A stretch of 64,000 nucleotides of DNA, from positions 434,001 to 498,000 of the forward strand of contig NZ_LXER01000017.1 of NCBI RefSeq assembly GCF_001654925.1, given 5' to 3'. This stretch comes from Buttiauxella brennerae ATCC 51605. GTDB taxonomy: Bacteria > Pseudomonadota > Gammaproteobacteria > Enterobacterales > Enterobacteriaceae. The translations under genes were made by a program, and so were the position numbers. This document shows positions 9,245 to 17,591 of the stretch, piece by piece (position 1 is the stretch's first letter; each line of letters opens with the position of its first letter). A model generated the notes under the pieces. The model had not been told where the DNA came from, did no database searches, and worked only from the letters and a program-made list of their open reading frames with translations.

Positions 9245-9293
9245 ATCATTCGAGTTGCAGCCAACACCCATGCAACTTGAAATATGACGAGTA
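9245..9293. repeat. Internally deleted ERIC element
   Basis: ATCATTCGAGTTGCAG joins directly to CCAACACCCATGCAACTTG and TATGACGAGTA. These are the left and right ends of the ERIC element seen at 57-181, with about 75-80 central bases missing. The remnant ends a few bases before the start codon of the following gene and contains an in-frame ATG at 9284. Confidence 0.7.
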
Positions 9294-9298
9294 CAATC

Positions 9299-10441
9299 AT
9301 GGCATTCAATTTTGATGAAGGCATCGACCGCCGTCACAGCGACAGTTCGAAGTGGAATAAATTTGGTGATGACGTGTTGCCTATGTGGGTGGCAGATATG
9401 GATTTTCGTTCACCACCCTGCATTCTCGAAGCCCTGCATCAACGGGTTGAGCATGGCGTTTTTGGTTACGGCAACCGGCCGCAAGAGTTAGTCGATGTTG
9501 TGGTTGAAAGAATGGCCAACCGTTACCAGTGGCAGATTAAACCTGAATGGATTGTCTTTTTACCGGGCATTGTCGCCGGTTTGAATTTGAGTGTTCGTGC
9601 CTTCACAACGCCTGAAGAAACTACCATCGCGCCAACGCCAATTTACCCGCCATTCAGAAAGTCATCGGCCTTTGCCAGCCGTCCACAACTCAATGTGCCC
9701 TTGCGCCTTGAAAATAGTCGCTGGGTGATGGACTTACAGGCAGTGGAGTCACAGCTCACCGGCAAAGAAAAATTGCTGATGTTGTGCAACCCGCAAAACC
9801 CAGGCGGCACCGTCTACACACGTGAAGAACTTGAGCAGCAACTGGCGTTCGCCCAACGCCACGACATGATTGTCTGCTCAGATGAAATTCACTGCGATTT
9901 GTTGCTCGAACCGGGCGCGAAACATATTCCTTTCGCCACACTCAGTGCTGATGCCCAGCAACGTTCGATCACCCTGCTTTCGCCATCCAAAACATTCAAT
10001 ATTGCCGGGCTGGGCGCTTCACTGGCCATTATTCCCGACGCGCAATTGCGTAAGCAGTTCAATACGGTAAGGGATGGGATTGTGCCGAGTGTCGATGTCC
10101 TGGCACTAACTGCCGCCATCGCTGCATGGCGCGATGGCGAGCCGTGGTTGCAGGAGTTACTGCCGTATTTGCGCCGCAATCGCGACACGCTGGTGAGTGC
10201 TGTTAACGCTATGCCAGGTCTTAAAATGACATCACCACAAGCCACTTATTTGGGATGGGTGGATGCCAGCGCTTTGCCGGTTGAAAACCCGACGCTGTTC
10301 TTCCAGAAAGCGGGTCTGGGTTTTTCTCCTGGTGCTGATTTTGGAGAAGCGAAATTCGTGCGCATCAACTTTGGCTGCACGTCTGCAACGCTTGAAGAAG
10401 CCATTAAACGTATGGATGCCGCGGTGAGAACGGTCTTGTAG
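9299..10441 (+). CDS. PatB/MalY-type PLP-dependent C-S beta-lyase (aminotransferase fold)
   Basis: A 380-residue fold-type I PLP enzyme. Family blocks: NKFGDDVLPMWVADMDF (20-36), MLCNPQNPGG (161-170), SDEIHCDL and the Schiff-base lysine K231 in SPSKTFNIAG. PatB and MalY enzymes cleave cystathionine or cysteine conjugates to release a thiol, pyruvate and ammonia. MAFNFDE is the family start. An ATG five codons upstream lies within an ERIC remnant and lacks homologous sequence. No clear Shine-Dalgarno sequence precedes either start. The gene is not at this place in E. coli, which has torYZ between cmoB and cutC. Confidence 0.85.
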   Translation: MAFNFDEGIDRRHSDSSKWNKFGDDVLPMWVADMDFRSPPCILEALHQRVEHGVFGYGNRPQELVDVVVERMANRYQWQIKPEWIVFLPGIVAGLNLSVRAFTTPEETTIAPTPIYPPFRKSSAFASRPQLNVPLRLENSRWVMDLQAVESQLTGKEKLLMLCNPQNPGGTVYTREELEQQLAFAQRHDMIVCSDEIHCDLLLEPGAKHIPFATLSADAQQRSITLLSPSKTFNIAGLGASLAIIPDAQLRKQFNTVRDGIVPSVDVLALTAAIAAWRDGEPWLQELLPYLRRNRDTLVSAVNAMPGLKMTSPQATYLGWVDASALPVENPTLFFQKAGLGFSPGADFGEAKFVRINFGCTSATLEEAIKRMDAAVRTVL

Positions 10442-10452
10442 AAAGGGGGATA

Positions 10453-10500
10453 AACGCCACGCCACCCAACAATTCATGTGCTTTATCGGGTGGCGTTTTA
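10453..10500 (+). terminator. Terminator after the beta-lyase gene
   Basis: AACGCCACGCCACCC at the left can pair with GGGTGGCGTT at the right, followed by TTTA. The stem lies between convergent genes and could serve both. Confidence 0.6.
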
Positions 10501-10515
10501 CTCTTATCTGTTCGG

Positions 10516-11079
10516 CTAATCTTGTTCGCTGGCGACAATCTCTTCAATAGACCACGGGTGGAATTTAATGGTGACTTTGCCGTCGGTCACTGCAAGCGTT
10601 GGGTTTGGCAGGCGCTCACGCTCACCTTTTGGCGAACTGGTTTTCACCGAAATCCCCGTCTGGCGTAAACCCGCATCAGACATCAAATCCAGCGCGCGTG
10701 CATTCAGCGTTTCAGGTTCTCCCGGTAATACTATCTCTACGTGCTCCCAACCTTCGTGCGGGTAACGTTTTTCACCCGGCCACGGCAGTTCAACCACGCT
10801 AAATTCCCAGTGCGCAACACACACCGGCTCGTTGAGTTTAAACAAGCAGATAGGCCGATCGTTGATGATGTTTTCCGACAGCAACGTGCCGCATTTTTCT
10901 AGCCCCGTGCGCCAACGCTCAGCCGACGTATTTTGATGGCAGCGCAACGAAATGTGATCGGCCACCAGCGGTGCGATTTCAAGATCAAGCCGCGCGGCAA
11001 GTTCTGTTAACGCTTGTGTAAATCGCGGGAGATCCGCTGAAATATCATGCAGTTCTTCAATTGTCTGCCAGTTGGCCAT
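10516..11079 (-). CDS. yecM: VOC-superfamily protein YecM
   Basis: A 187-residue protein matching E. coli YecM. It has a glyoxalase/bleomycin-resistance-like fold with probable metal binding: the motifs ADHISLRCH, WEFSVVELPWPGEKRYPHEGWEHVEIV and IKFHPWS contain the His and Glu residues typical of these metal sites. The ATG of MANWQ follows GAGAGGAAAG, so it is preferred to the TTG one codon upstream. It is divergent from argS. The substrate is unknown. Confidence 0.93.
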   Translation of the reverse strand: MANWQTIEELHDISADLPRFTQALTELAARLDLEIAPLVADHISLRCHQNTSAERWRTGLEKCGTLLSENIINDRPICLFKLNEPVCVAHWEFSVVELPWPGEKRYPHEGWEHVEIVLPGEPETLNARALDLMSDAGLRQTGISVKTSSPKGERERLPNPTLAVTDGKVTIKFHPWSIEEIVASEQD

Positions 11080-11328
11080 CAAGCTTTCCTCTCAAGTCAC
11101 GAATGCGGGCTAATCTACCAATTCAGGCCGATATCACCAACACCCGAAACGGGGCTATATTTCTGAATGGTTATTCACTATACCGTTGATATTAGTCCAG
11201 GGCGCACGGGGCAAGGCTTTTGCTGACTAAGGCGGGTAAATACAGTTATACTTACGCCCTAATTTTATCCCCAACGATACGGCTGCTGTAAATTACTGGC
11301 GGCCCCAAGAAAAATGTAAGGTATCCAG

Positions 11329-13062
11329 GTGAATATTCAGGCTCTTCTCTCAGATAAAGTCAGTCAGGCACTGATTGCCGCAGGTGCGCCTGCGGATTGC
11401 GAACCACAGGTTCGTCAGTCAGCAAAAGTTCAGTTCGGCGACTATCAGGCTAATGGCGTGATGTCAGTTGCGAAATCACTGGGCAAGCCACCACGACAAG
11501 TCGCAGAGTTGGTCATTGCCAATCTGGATTTGACTGGAATTGCCAGCAAAGTTGAAATCGCCGGCCCAGGCTTTATCAATATTTTCCTCGACCCTGCTTT
11601 CCTGGCTAAAAATGTCGACGAAGCTGTTGCTTCTGACCGCGTTGGCGTGAATACCGTTGCGCCACAAACGATCGTGGTCGACTATTCCGCACCAAACGTA
11701 GCGAAAGAGATGCACGTGGGTCATATCCGCTCCACTATCATTGGTGATGCTGCGGTGCGTACGCTGGAATTCCTCGGCCATAAAGTTATCCGCGCCAACC
11801 ACGTGGGTGACTGGGGCACGCAGTTCGGGATGCTGATCGCGTATCTTGAGAAGCAGCAGCAAGAAAACGCAGGTGAAATGGCGCTGGCCGACCTGGAAGA
11901 GTTCTATCGTGCAGCCAAGAAACACTACGACGAAGACGCAGAATTTGCGGAACGTGCTCGTGCATACGTCGTAAAACTGCAAGGCGGCGACGAATACTGC
12001 CGTGAAATGTGGCGTAAGCTGGTCGATATCACCATGACGCAGAACCAGCAAACCTACGATCGCCTTAACGTGACGCTGACCCGTGACGACGTCATGGGTG
12101 AAAGTCTTTATAACCCAATGCTGCCAGGCATCGTGGCAGACCTCAAGGCGAAAGGTCTTGCGGTCGAGAGCGAAGGCGCAACCGTGGTTTACCTGGATGA
12201 GTTCAAGAACAAAGACGGCGACCCAATGGGCGTCATCATCCAGAAAAAAGATGGCGGCTATCTCTACACCACCACCGATATTGCCTGTGCGAAATATCGC
12301 TATGAAACCCTGCATGCAGACCGCGTGCTTTACTTTATCGACTCCCGCCAGCATCAGCACCTGATGCAAGCATGGACCATCGTGCGTAAAGCCGGTTACG
12401 TTCCAGAATCTGTCACCCTGGAACACCAGATGTTCGGCATGATGCTGGGCAAAGACGGTAAGCCGTTCAAAACCCGTTCTGGCGGCACGGTAAAACTGAC
12501 CGATCTGCTCGACGAAGCCATGGAACGTGCTCGTAATCTGGTGGCAGAGAAAAACCCGAACATGCCTGCGGATGAGCTGGAAGCGTTAGCGAAATCTGTC
12601 GGTATTGGCGCAGTGAAATACGCCGACCTGTCGAAAAGCCGCACCACCGATTACATCTTTGACTGGGATAACATGTTGGCCTTCGAAGGCAACACTGCAC
12701 CGTATATGCAATATGCATACACTCGCGTGCTGTCTGTGTTCCGCAAAGCTGAGATTGATGAAGCTGAGCTGCTCAAAGCGCCGGTAGTGATTCGTGAAGA
12801 CCGCGAAGCACAGTTGGCTGCACGCCTGCTGCAATTTGAAGAAACGCTGAACGTGGTTGCGCGTGATGGTACACCGCACGTGATGTGTACTTACTTATAT
12901 GACGTGGCAGGCCTGTTCTCTGGCTTCTACGAGCATTGCCCGATTCTGGCAGCCGACTCCGAAGAAGCGCGTAACAGCCGCCTGAAACTGGCTCTGTTAA
13001 CCGCGAAAACGCTGAAGCTGGGTCTGGATACCCTGGGTATCGAAACCGTAGAACGTATGTAA
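11329..13062 (+). CDS. argS: Arginyl-tRNA synthetase
   Basis: A class I aminoacyl-tRNA synthetase of 577 residues, the E. coli length. The N-terminal Add-1 domain begins [11 protein letters not shown]. The HIGH-type signature is HVGH in [14 protein letters not shown]. The anticodon-binding helical domain ends in [14 protein letters not shown]. As in E. coli the start codon is GTG, here after AAGGTATCCAG. It is an essential single gene flanked by its own terminator. A long open frame on the opposite strand is a coding shadow. Confidence 0.98.
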   Translation: MNIQALLSDKVSQALIAAGAPADCEPQVRQSAKVQFGDYQANGVMSVAKSLGKPPRQVAELVIANLDLTGIASKVEIAGPGFINIFLDPAFLAKNVDEAVASDRVGVNTVAPQTIVVDYSAPNVAKEMHVGHIRSTIIGDAAVRTLEFLGHKVIRANHVGDWGTQFGMLIAYLEKQQQENAGEMALADLEEFYRAAKKHYDEDAEFAERARAYVVKLQGGDEYCREMWRKLVDITMTQNQQTYDRLNVTLTRDDVMGESLYNPMLPGIVADLKAKGLAVESEGATVVYLDEFKNKDGDPMGVIIQKKDGGYLYTTTDIACAKYRYETLHADRVLYFIDSRQHQHLMQAWTIVRKAGYVPESVTLEHQMFGMMLGKDGKPFKTRSGGTVKLTDLLDEAMERARNLVAEKNPNMPADELEALAKSVGIGAVKYADLSKSRTTDYIFDWDNMLAFEGNTAPYMQYAYTRVLSVFRKAEIDEAELLKAPVVIREDREAQLAARLLQFEETLNVVARDGTPHVMCTYLYDVAGLFSGFYEHCPILAADSEEARNSRLKLALLTAKTLKLGLDTLGIETVERM

Positions 13063-13066
13063 TAGC

Positions 13067-13099
13067 AAAAAGCTCGTCGCCTGATGCGACGGGCTTTTT
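13067..13099 (+). terminator. argS terminator
   Basis: AAAAAGCTCGTCGC-CTGAT-GCGACGGGCTTTTT is a GC stem extended by A/T pairs, with a T-tract for argS. The reverse strand has the same form, so it could also end the leftward lpxA-like transcript. Confidence 0.85.
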
Positions 13100-13108
13100 C
13101 AAATCACA

Positions 13109-13900
13109 TTAGCGAACAATTCCCCGCGCTGACCGCGCAAAAAACCGATCATAAAGGCCAATCACCGGGAAATCACTTTCCAGTATTTTCAACGACCTTT
13201 TCACTTCTTCTATCGACAATGCCTGGTTGTAAAACCGCTCATACATTGCGTAAATCAAATCCTGTTGCTCTTTATCTAACGCCTGGAACACGCTCGACTC
13301 AGCAGCAATCCCCTTCGGCACCGCATGGTTCCCACCTGCCATCACAAACGGCGGCACATCCTGAACCACACCTGACTGATCGAGAATTTTAACTCCGCTT
13401 CCCAACATGCAGAATTGGTGGATAGCACACATAAAACCCACCTGCGCACCATCATCAAGCTCAACGTGCCCGGCAAGCCCGCTGTTATCACCAATCATAG
13501 TGCCATTACCGACGACACAGTCATGACCGATATGTACGCCATTGAGAAAGCGATTGTCATTGCCGATGAGCGTGGCGCTAAGCCCCTGAACCGTTCCACG
13601 GTGAATAGTGGCATTTTTACCGAACTGATTTCGGTCGCCAATCATTACCGTTGTGGGTTCACCCGCGTATTTAAGGTCTTGATTCACTTCACCTATGGAC
13701 GAAAACTGCCCGAAAGTATTGTGACAGCCGATTGTTGTCAGGCCGGTAATCACCGAGTAAGCACCGACAACAGTTCCTTCGCCTATGACGACGCCTGCGG
13801 AAATAACACAAAACGGGCCAATACTCACATGCGCACCAAGCACCACGCCTGGTTCGACAACGCTATTACTGGCCACCCGGGCTAACGGGGAAATAGACAT
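13109..13900 (-). CDS. LpxA-like acyltransferase (second LpxA, divergent paralogue)
   Basis: A 263-residue left-handed beta-helix protein with hexapeptide repeats and the LpxA C-terminal domain (FFARSARGIVR). Conserved LpxA residues are present: SSIGEVNQDLKYAGEP, TIHRGTVQG, NGVHIGHDC with His126 at the catalytic position, AIHQF and QDVPPFVMAGGNHAVP. LpxA adds a 3-hydroxyacyl chain to UDP-GlcNAc, the first step of lipid A synthesis. The housekeeping lpxA is normally in the lpxD-fabZ-lpxA-lpxB cluster, so this lone gene is probably a second copy. At the acyl 'ruler' position the E. coli Gly-Gly (172-173) is Leu-Asp (KILDQSG), implying altered chain selectivity. The ATG follows AGGATAATTTG. Confidence 0.82.
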   Translation of the reverse strand: MSISPLARVASNSVVEPGVVLGAHVSIGPFCVISAGVVIGEGTVVGAYSVITGLTTIGCHNTFGQFSSIGEVNQDLKYAGEPTTVMIGDRNQFGKNATIHRGTVQGLSATLIGNDNRFLNGVHIGHDCVVGNGTMIGDNSGLAGHVELDDGAQVGFMCAIHQFCMLGSGVKILDQSGVVQDVPPFVMAGGNHAVPKGIAAESSVFQALDKEQQDLIYAMYERFYNQALSIEEVKRSLKILESDFPVIGLYDRFFARSARGIVR

Positions 13901-14198
13901 CAAATTATCCTGATGACGGCACGAAACGGAGAACGCCAGTCATCGTTTGGTTATTAATCCAGAGTCGGGATCAACAAGAAAAGAGGGGCCGAAAGGGAAG
14001 CTCCGCTTCGCCATTCGCATAATCGTTAAGGAGGGTAAAAACCAGTGAAGGGCTTATCGACAGCGGCAGCATAATGAATTGCACGGCACAATACGCCATT
14101 TATTTATTATTAAATTGGAGGAACTTTATCGGACTTGCTGGCAGGTTTGATTTAGCAGTAGTTTGCAGGCCCGGTTCTCCCAGGCCTGCCGTGTGGGC
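13901..14198. other. Intergenic region between rhamnogalacturonide genes and the LpxA paralogue
   Basis: About 300 bp separate two leftward genes and should contain the lpxA-like promoter. A hairpin (GCAGGCC / GGCCTGC) at 14165-14189 follows the GH105 stop and may end that operon, though no T-tract follows it on the minus strand. A 44-codon rightward frame from 14073 has no recognisable features. Confidence 0.5.
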
Positions 14199-15338
14199 TT
14201 ACAAATAAATTCGCAGATATTCACCTAAACAGAGTATCGCCATCGCCTGTCCATAGGGCATAGAAGTCAGCGGGATCTGGCGATAAAACTCCAGATTGCT
14301 GCCCATTCCGGTACCAAATGAAACCTGCAACAACTCCCCTTCTGCCGAGATATTTTTGACGATACCTTTCATCGCCTTTTCCGCTACATCTACATACTCT
14401 TTGCCTATATAGCGCTTACGAATGCCTTTCAGAATGCCGTATGCAAAACCGGCTGTCGCGGATGCTTCCAGGTAGGAGTGCGGGTCGTCGAGCAGCGTGT
14501 GCCATAAACCGCTGTCGTCCTGGCATTTCGCCAGTGCCGCCACCTGACTTTCCAGCACCTGCACCAAATAACGGCGCACCGCATTGTTTTCAGGCAAATC
14601 CACCAGCTCCAGGAAATCTGGAATGACGATAGTCAACCAGCTATTACCACGTGCCCAACGCGCCTGCGCAAAGTTATGGTTGCCTTCATAGTTCCAGCCG
14701 TGGAACCACAGCCCGGTTTCCCGGTCCATCAGGTTCTGAACATGCAGTAAGAATTGGTAGGTCGCTTCTTCCACGTATTCAGGGCGGCCCAGCAGCTTGC
14801 CAATTTTCGCCAGTGGTAACACAGTCATCATCAGCGTGTCGTCCCACATTTGCTGATGGTTCTCTTCGGCAAGGGTTATGTGCTGCATGCCGCCGTGCTC
14901 GGTGCGCGGCATCTCGTACATTGCCCACTCAGCCCAACTTTCAAGCCAGGGTAAATACGAAGGATCGCGCGTTTCTTCGTAGCGATAAGCCAACGTCAGG
15001 AACGGTGCCATGGTATTGACGTTTTTGGTGGTGGCCCCTTCAGCAAAACGATCGGCAAACCAGCCATCAATAATCTCACACATCTTCTTATCGCCCGTCT
15101 GGCGATAGTACTGATACATGCCATACAGACCCACACCGTGCGTCCACTCCCAACCCGCCCAACCTTTGGTATCAATGACTCGTCCGTCATCCAGTCGCAG
15201 CAAGAATTGGCCCGTTTCATCCTTAATGTTGATCAGATTGTCCGTCACCTTGTGGATCAGGGTTTTCAGCTCATCCCGGGCAATAAAATGCTCCGGCTGG
15301 CACAGTAAAGGGCTGTGTTTGACGGGGTAAATAATCAT
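14199..15338 (-). CDS. rhiN: Unsaturated rhamnogalacturonyl hydrolase (GH105), RhiN-like
   Basis: A 379-residue (alpha/alpha)6-barrel protein. GH105 enzymes remove the unsaturated galacturonyl residue from rhamnogalacturonan-I lyase products. Signature segments: GWAGWEWTHGVGLYGMYQYY (59-78), NVNTMAPFL, QMWDDTLMM with the catalytic Asp pair at 166-167, and ARGNSWLTIVIPDFLEL. There is no signal peptide, consistent with cytoplasmic action on imported oligomers. Its start overlaps the stop of the transporter gene by one base, giving a rhiT-rhiN arrangement like that of Dickeya. Confidence 0.85.
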   Translation of the reverse strand: MIIYPVKHSPLLCQPEHFIARDELKTLIHKVTDNLINIKDETGQFLLRLDDGRVIDTKGWAGWEWTHGVGLYGMYQYYRQTGDKKMCEIIDGWFADRFAEGATTKNVNTMAPFLTLAYRYEETRDPSYLPWLESWAEWAMYEMPRTEHGGMQHITLAEENHQQMWDDTLMMTVLPLAKIGKLLGRPEYVEEATYQFLLHVQNLMDRETGLWFHGWNYEGNHNFAQARWARGNSWLTIVIPDFLELVDLPENNAVRRYLVQVLESQVAALAKCQDDSGLWHTLLDDPHSYLEASATAGFAYGILKGIRKRYIGKEYVDVAEKAMKGIVKNISAEGELLQVSFGTGMGSNLEFYRQIPLTSMPYGQAMAILCLGEYLRIYL

Positions 15339-16927
15339 TAACTTAACCTCTGTGATGTATGCGAATTCATTTCACCAGCCTGTTTAAGCGAAGGTGCCGC
15401 AGGCTTATTACGATTGAGATAACCAATATTGTTGTTGCCCCAGAGCGTGTCGTACGGCATACCCGCCAGCAATTCGACGGTAGCGCGCGCTTCAGGGGTG
15501 GTGGCTTCCGGAACCGGACGGCCTGCCGCACGCATCTTCGCTGTCTCTTCACGAAGCACGCTGTGCGTTTGCAAATTGAGTTTAAAGCGCAGGGACACTA
15601 AGAAACCGCATGCCAGCACCGCAACGGTACCAAAACTTAAAATCATCAAAATGGTGTGACTGACCGCAGGAGGCTGTGTGGTCTGCCCGGATACAAAGCC
15701 GGAAAGTTGCATCACAATGCCCACCAGCATCACGGCACCCGCCTGAGATGCTTTACGCGTCAACGTCATGATCCCGGCGAAAATACCTTCGCGACGCTGC
15801 CCGGTTATCACTTCATCAACATCAGCAATATAGGTATAGGTATTCCACGGCACGTAGTTGATACCACCGCGACCCAGACCTGCGATTGCAGAAACCAGCA
15901 TCAGCAGTGAGAAGACATCGCTTAAACCTGCGTAGTACAGCACGGCATAAGAGATAGAACTCAAACCAAATAGCACGACAACCATCCGATACGACGGGGC
16001 CGGGCCGTATTTAATACACAGTGGGATCATGCCGATAACCGCAATAAATTGCAGAATCGCCATGGTGCCAAGCAGGCTGGAGGCCATGCTTGCGCTCTGC
16101 ATCAGGACAAACACCACATAATAGGTAAACACGGCGTTGAACACGTCCTGCGCGATATAACCACCCAGGTACATGCCAAGATGCTGGCGGAAGATCTTAA
16201 CGCGCAAAGTGGAGGTCAACTCGACATTCAGGCGCTTCATGCTTTGGGCAAACGTCAGTGTTTTCTTCTCTTCTTCTGCACGCAGTGCCGCTTCAGTCCA
16301 GTCTGAACGAGGGCGTTCCCAGGTGAAGAACCAGACAAATGTCAGCACGATGGCGCAGATGGTGGCGAATACCAGGCTTGAATAGAAGAAGGAAATTGCG
16401 TTGTCTTTACCGAAGTGGTTTAACAAAATACCCGGCAGGAATGCAGCCAGAATCGCAGAGAGTTGCGCCATGGAAATACGCGCGCCAGAGAATTTGGTTT
16501 TCTGTTTGAAGTCATCGGTCATTTCCGGAACCAGTGTTTCATACGGCACCAGAATCATGGTGTAGACCACGTCAAAAATCAGATACGTTACCAGGTAATA
16601 CCAGTAACTCATCTCCCCTACCCACATAAAGCTGTAGCTGAAGACTAATGGGATACCGAGCAATATAAAGAACTTACGGCGGCCAAAACGCTTACCAAGC
16701 CATGTCGAACCGAAGTTATCCGTCAGGAAGCCCATCAGCGGACTGACAACGGCATCCAGCACCCTGGCCATCGCAAAGATAAACGTCGCTTCAATCGGTG
16801 AGAGGCCACAGAAGGTCGTATAAAAGTAGAGCAACCAGGCGGCGGTCAGTGCCGTCGTCCCGGCACCGAGGAAGTCCCCGGAACCGTAGGCAAGATAATT
16901 TGCCAATCCAATCTTACGTGTTTTCAT
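15338..16927 (-). CDS. rhiT: GPH-family sugar:cation symporter, RhiT-like rhamnogalacturonide transporter
   Basis: A 529-residue protein with 12 predicted membrane spans of the glycoside-pentoside-hexuronide family. The N-terminal motif YGSGDFLGAGTTALTAAWLLY and RVLDAVVSPLMGFLTDN, containing the cation-site Asp, are typical. Pairing with a GH105 hydrolase supports rhamnogalacturonide or unsaturated galacturonyl oligomers as substrate (inference). The start MKTRKIGLAN is preferred over a TTG three codons earlier. It is the first gene of the leftward operon. The long hydrophilic tail after the last helix is also seen in RhiT-type proteins. Confidence 0.82.
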   Translation of the reverse strand: MKTRKIGLANYLAYGSGDFLGAGTTALTAAWLLYFYTTFCGLSPIEATFIFAMARVLDAVVSPLMGFLTDNFGSTWLGKRFGRRKFFILLGIPLVFSYSFMWVGEMSYWYYLVTYLIFDVVYTMILVPYETLVPEMTDDFKQKTKFSGARISMAQLSAILAAFLPGILLNHFGKDNAISFFYSSLVFATICAIVLTFVWFFTWERPRSDWTEAALRAEEEKKTLTFAQSMKRLNVELTSTLRVKIFRQHLGMYLGGYIAQDVFNAVFTYYVVFVLMQSASMASSLLGTMAILQFIAVIGMIPLCIKYGPAPSYRMVVVLFGLSSISYAVLYYAGLSDVFSLLMLVSAIAGLGRGGINYVPWNTYTYIADVDEVITGQRREGIFAGIMTLTRKASQAGAVMLVGIVMQLSGFVSGQTTQPPAVSHTILMILSFGTVAVLACGFLVSLRFKLNLQTHSVLREETAKMRAAGRPVPEATTPEARATVELLAGMPYDTLWGNNNIGYLNRNKPAAPSLKQAGEMNSHTSQRLS

Positions 16928-17108
16928 TGCCGTCAAACCCCGTTGCTTTTAGTTATAGGAGATTGCACATCCAGTGCCTTATCAGGCCTGCGAGAACCTT
17001 ACCCTGCTAAGGTAGAAGGACGGGGCAATTGTTACCTTTTCATTTTTGCCACGGCTTAATGAATGCTGGCAAAAAAACAAAGAGTCCCGGCACTCGTGTC
17101 ACCGATTT

Positions 17109-17131
17109 ATAAAACAAGGGTTTGTTTTTAT
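17109..17131. promoter_or_regulatory. Imperfect palindrome upstream of rhiT (possible KdgR-type site)
   Basis: ATAAAACAAGG-G-TTTGTTTTTAT has AT-rich arms with AAAC and GTTT cores, loosely like KdgR operators of pectinolysis genes. The match is imperfect and it lies about 180 bp upstream of the start codon. Confidence 0.25.
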
Positions 17132-17164
17132 CAAAAGCAGAGGTTAGAAATGAGAAGTAGAGAA

Positions 17165-17189
17165 GAAAAAAACCGCATTTTGAATGCGG
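17165..17189 (-). terminator. Terminator of the flhBAE operon
   Basis: CCGCATT-TTG-AATGCGG stem followed on the minus strand by a run of T residues (plus-strand GAAAAAAAA), 10 bp after the flhE stop. Confidence 0.85.
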
Positions 17190-17198
17190 CCTTGAGGA

Positions 17199-17591
17199 TT
17201 ACTGATAATTAACAATCACCTGGTTACTGCGTACTTTTAAGGCAGGAAAAAGCGATCCACCACCGGGGACTTGCCAGACAAAACGCAGCGGTTCGTTTGC
17301 TGCAACATTGGTTAACCCACGCGTCGTGCCGCTCTGCCCTTCTATCTCAACACAACGTGCCACCGAACAGAGCCGAACATTTAAACCAGCAGGTGTCGGA
17401 CCAATAAGTTCATAACGCCAGGCAACCATCGTCATTACGCCGCTAACAGGCTGCGTGGGTGCCAGTGCGCGCGAAGATGCAGCGACACCCCGGTGGCTAA
17501 GCGTTGCGCCCACGCCACTGGCTTGCCACGCACCTTCTGCGCTTGCGTGCACTATAAAAGGTAAATACATCAGCAAGAACAAGCGGCTCAT
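17199..17591 (-). CDS. flhE: Flagellar protein FlhE
   Basis: A 130-residue periplasmic protein with an N-terminal signal sequence (MSRLFLLMYLPFIVHASA), the same length as E. coli FlhE. FlhE is linked to control of proton leakage through the flagellar export gate and to swarming. Two Cys (CSVARCVE) probably form a disulfide. Its start shares a base with the flhA stop (TAATG), and it is the last gene of flhBAE. Confidence 0.95.
   Translation of the reverse strand: MSRLFLLMYLPFIVHASAEGAWQASGVGATLSHRGVAASSRALAPTQPVSGVMTMVAWRYELIGPTPAGLNVRLCSVARCVEIEGQSGTTRGLTNVAANEPLRFVWQVPGGGSLFPALKVRSNQVIVNYQ

Noticed and set aside
11476-12426. 316-codon open frame antisense to argS
   Set aside because: It mirrors conserved argS codons, has no ribosome binding site or family features, and argS is certain on the other strand.
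13415-13885. 156-codon frame antisense to the LpxA paralogue
   Set aside because: Hexapeptide-repeat codons leave the reverse frame open; no independent support.
14073-14206. 44-codon rightward frame between the LpxA paralogue and the GH105 gene
   Set aside because: No ribosome binding site, runs into the GH105 3' end, no recognisable motif.
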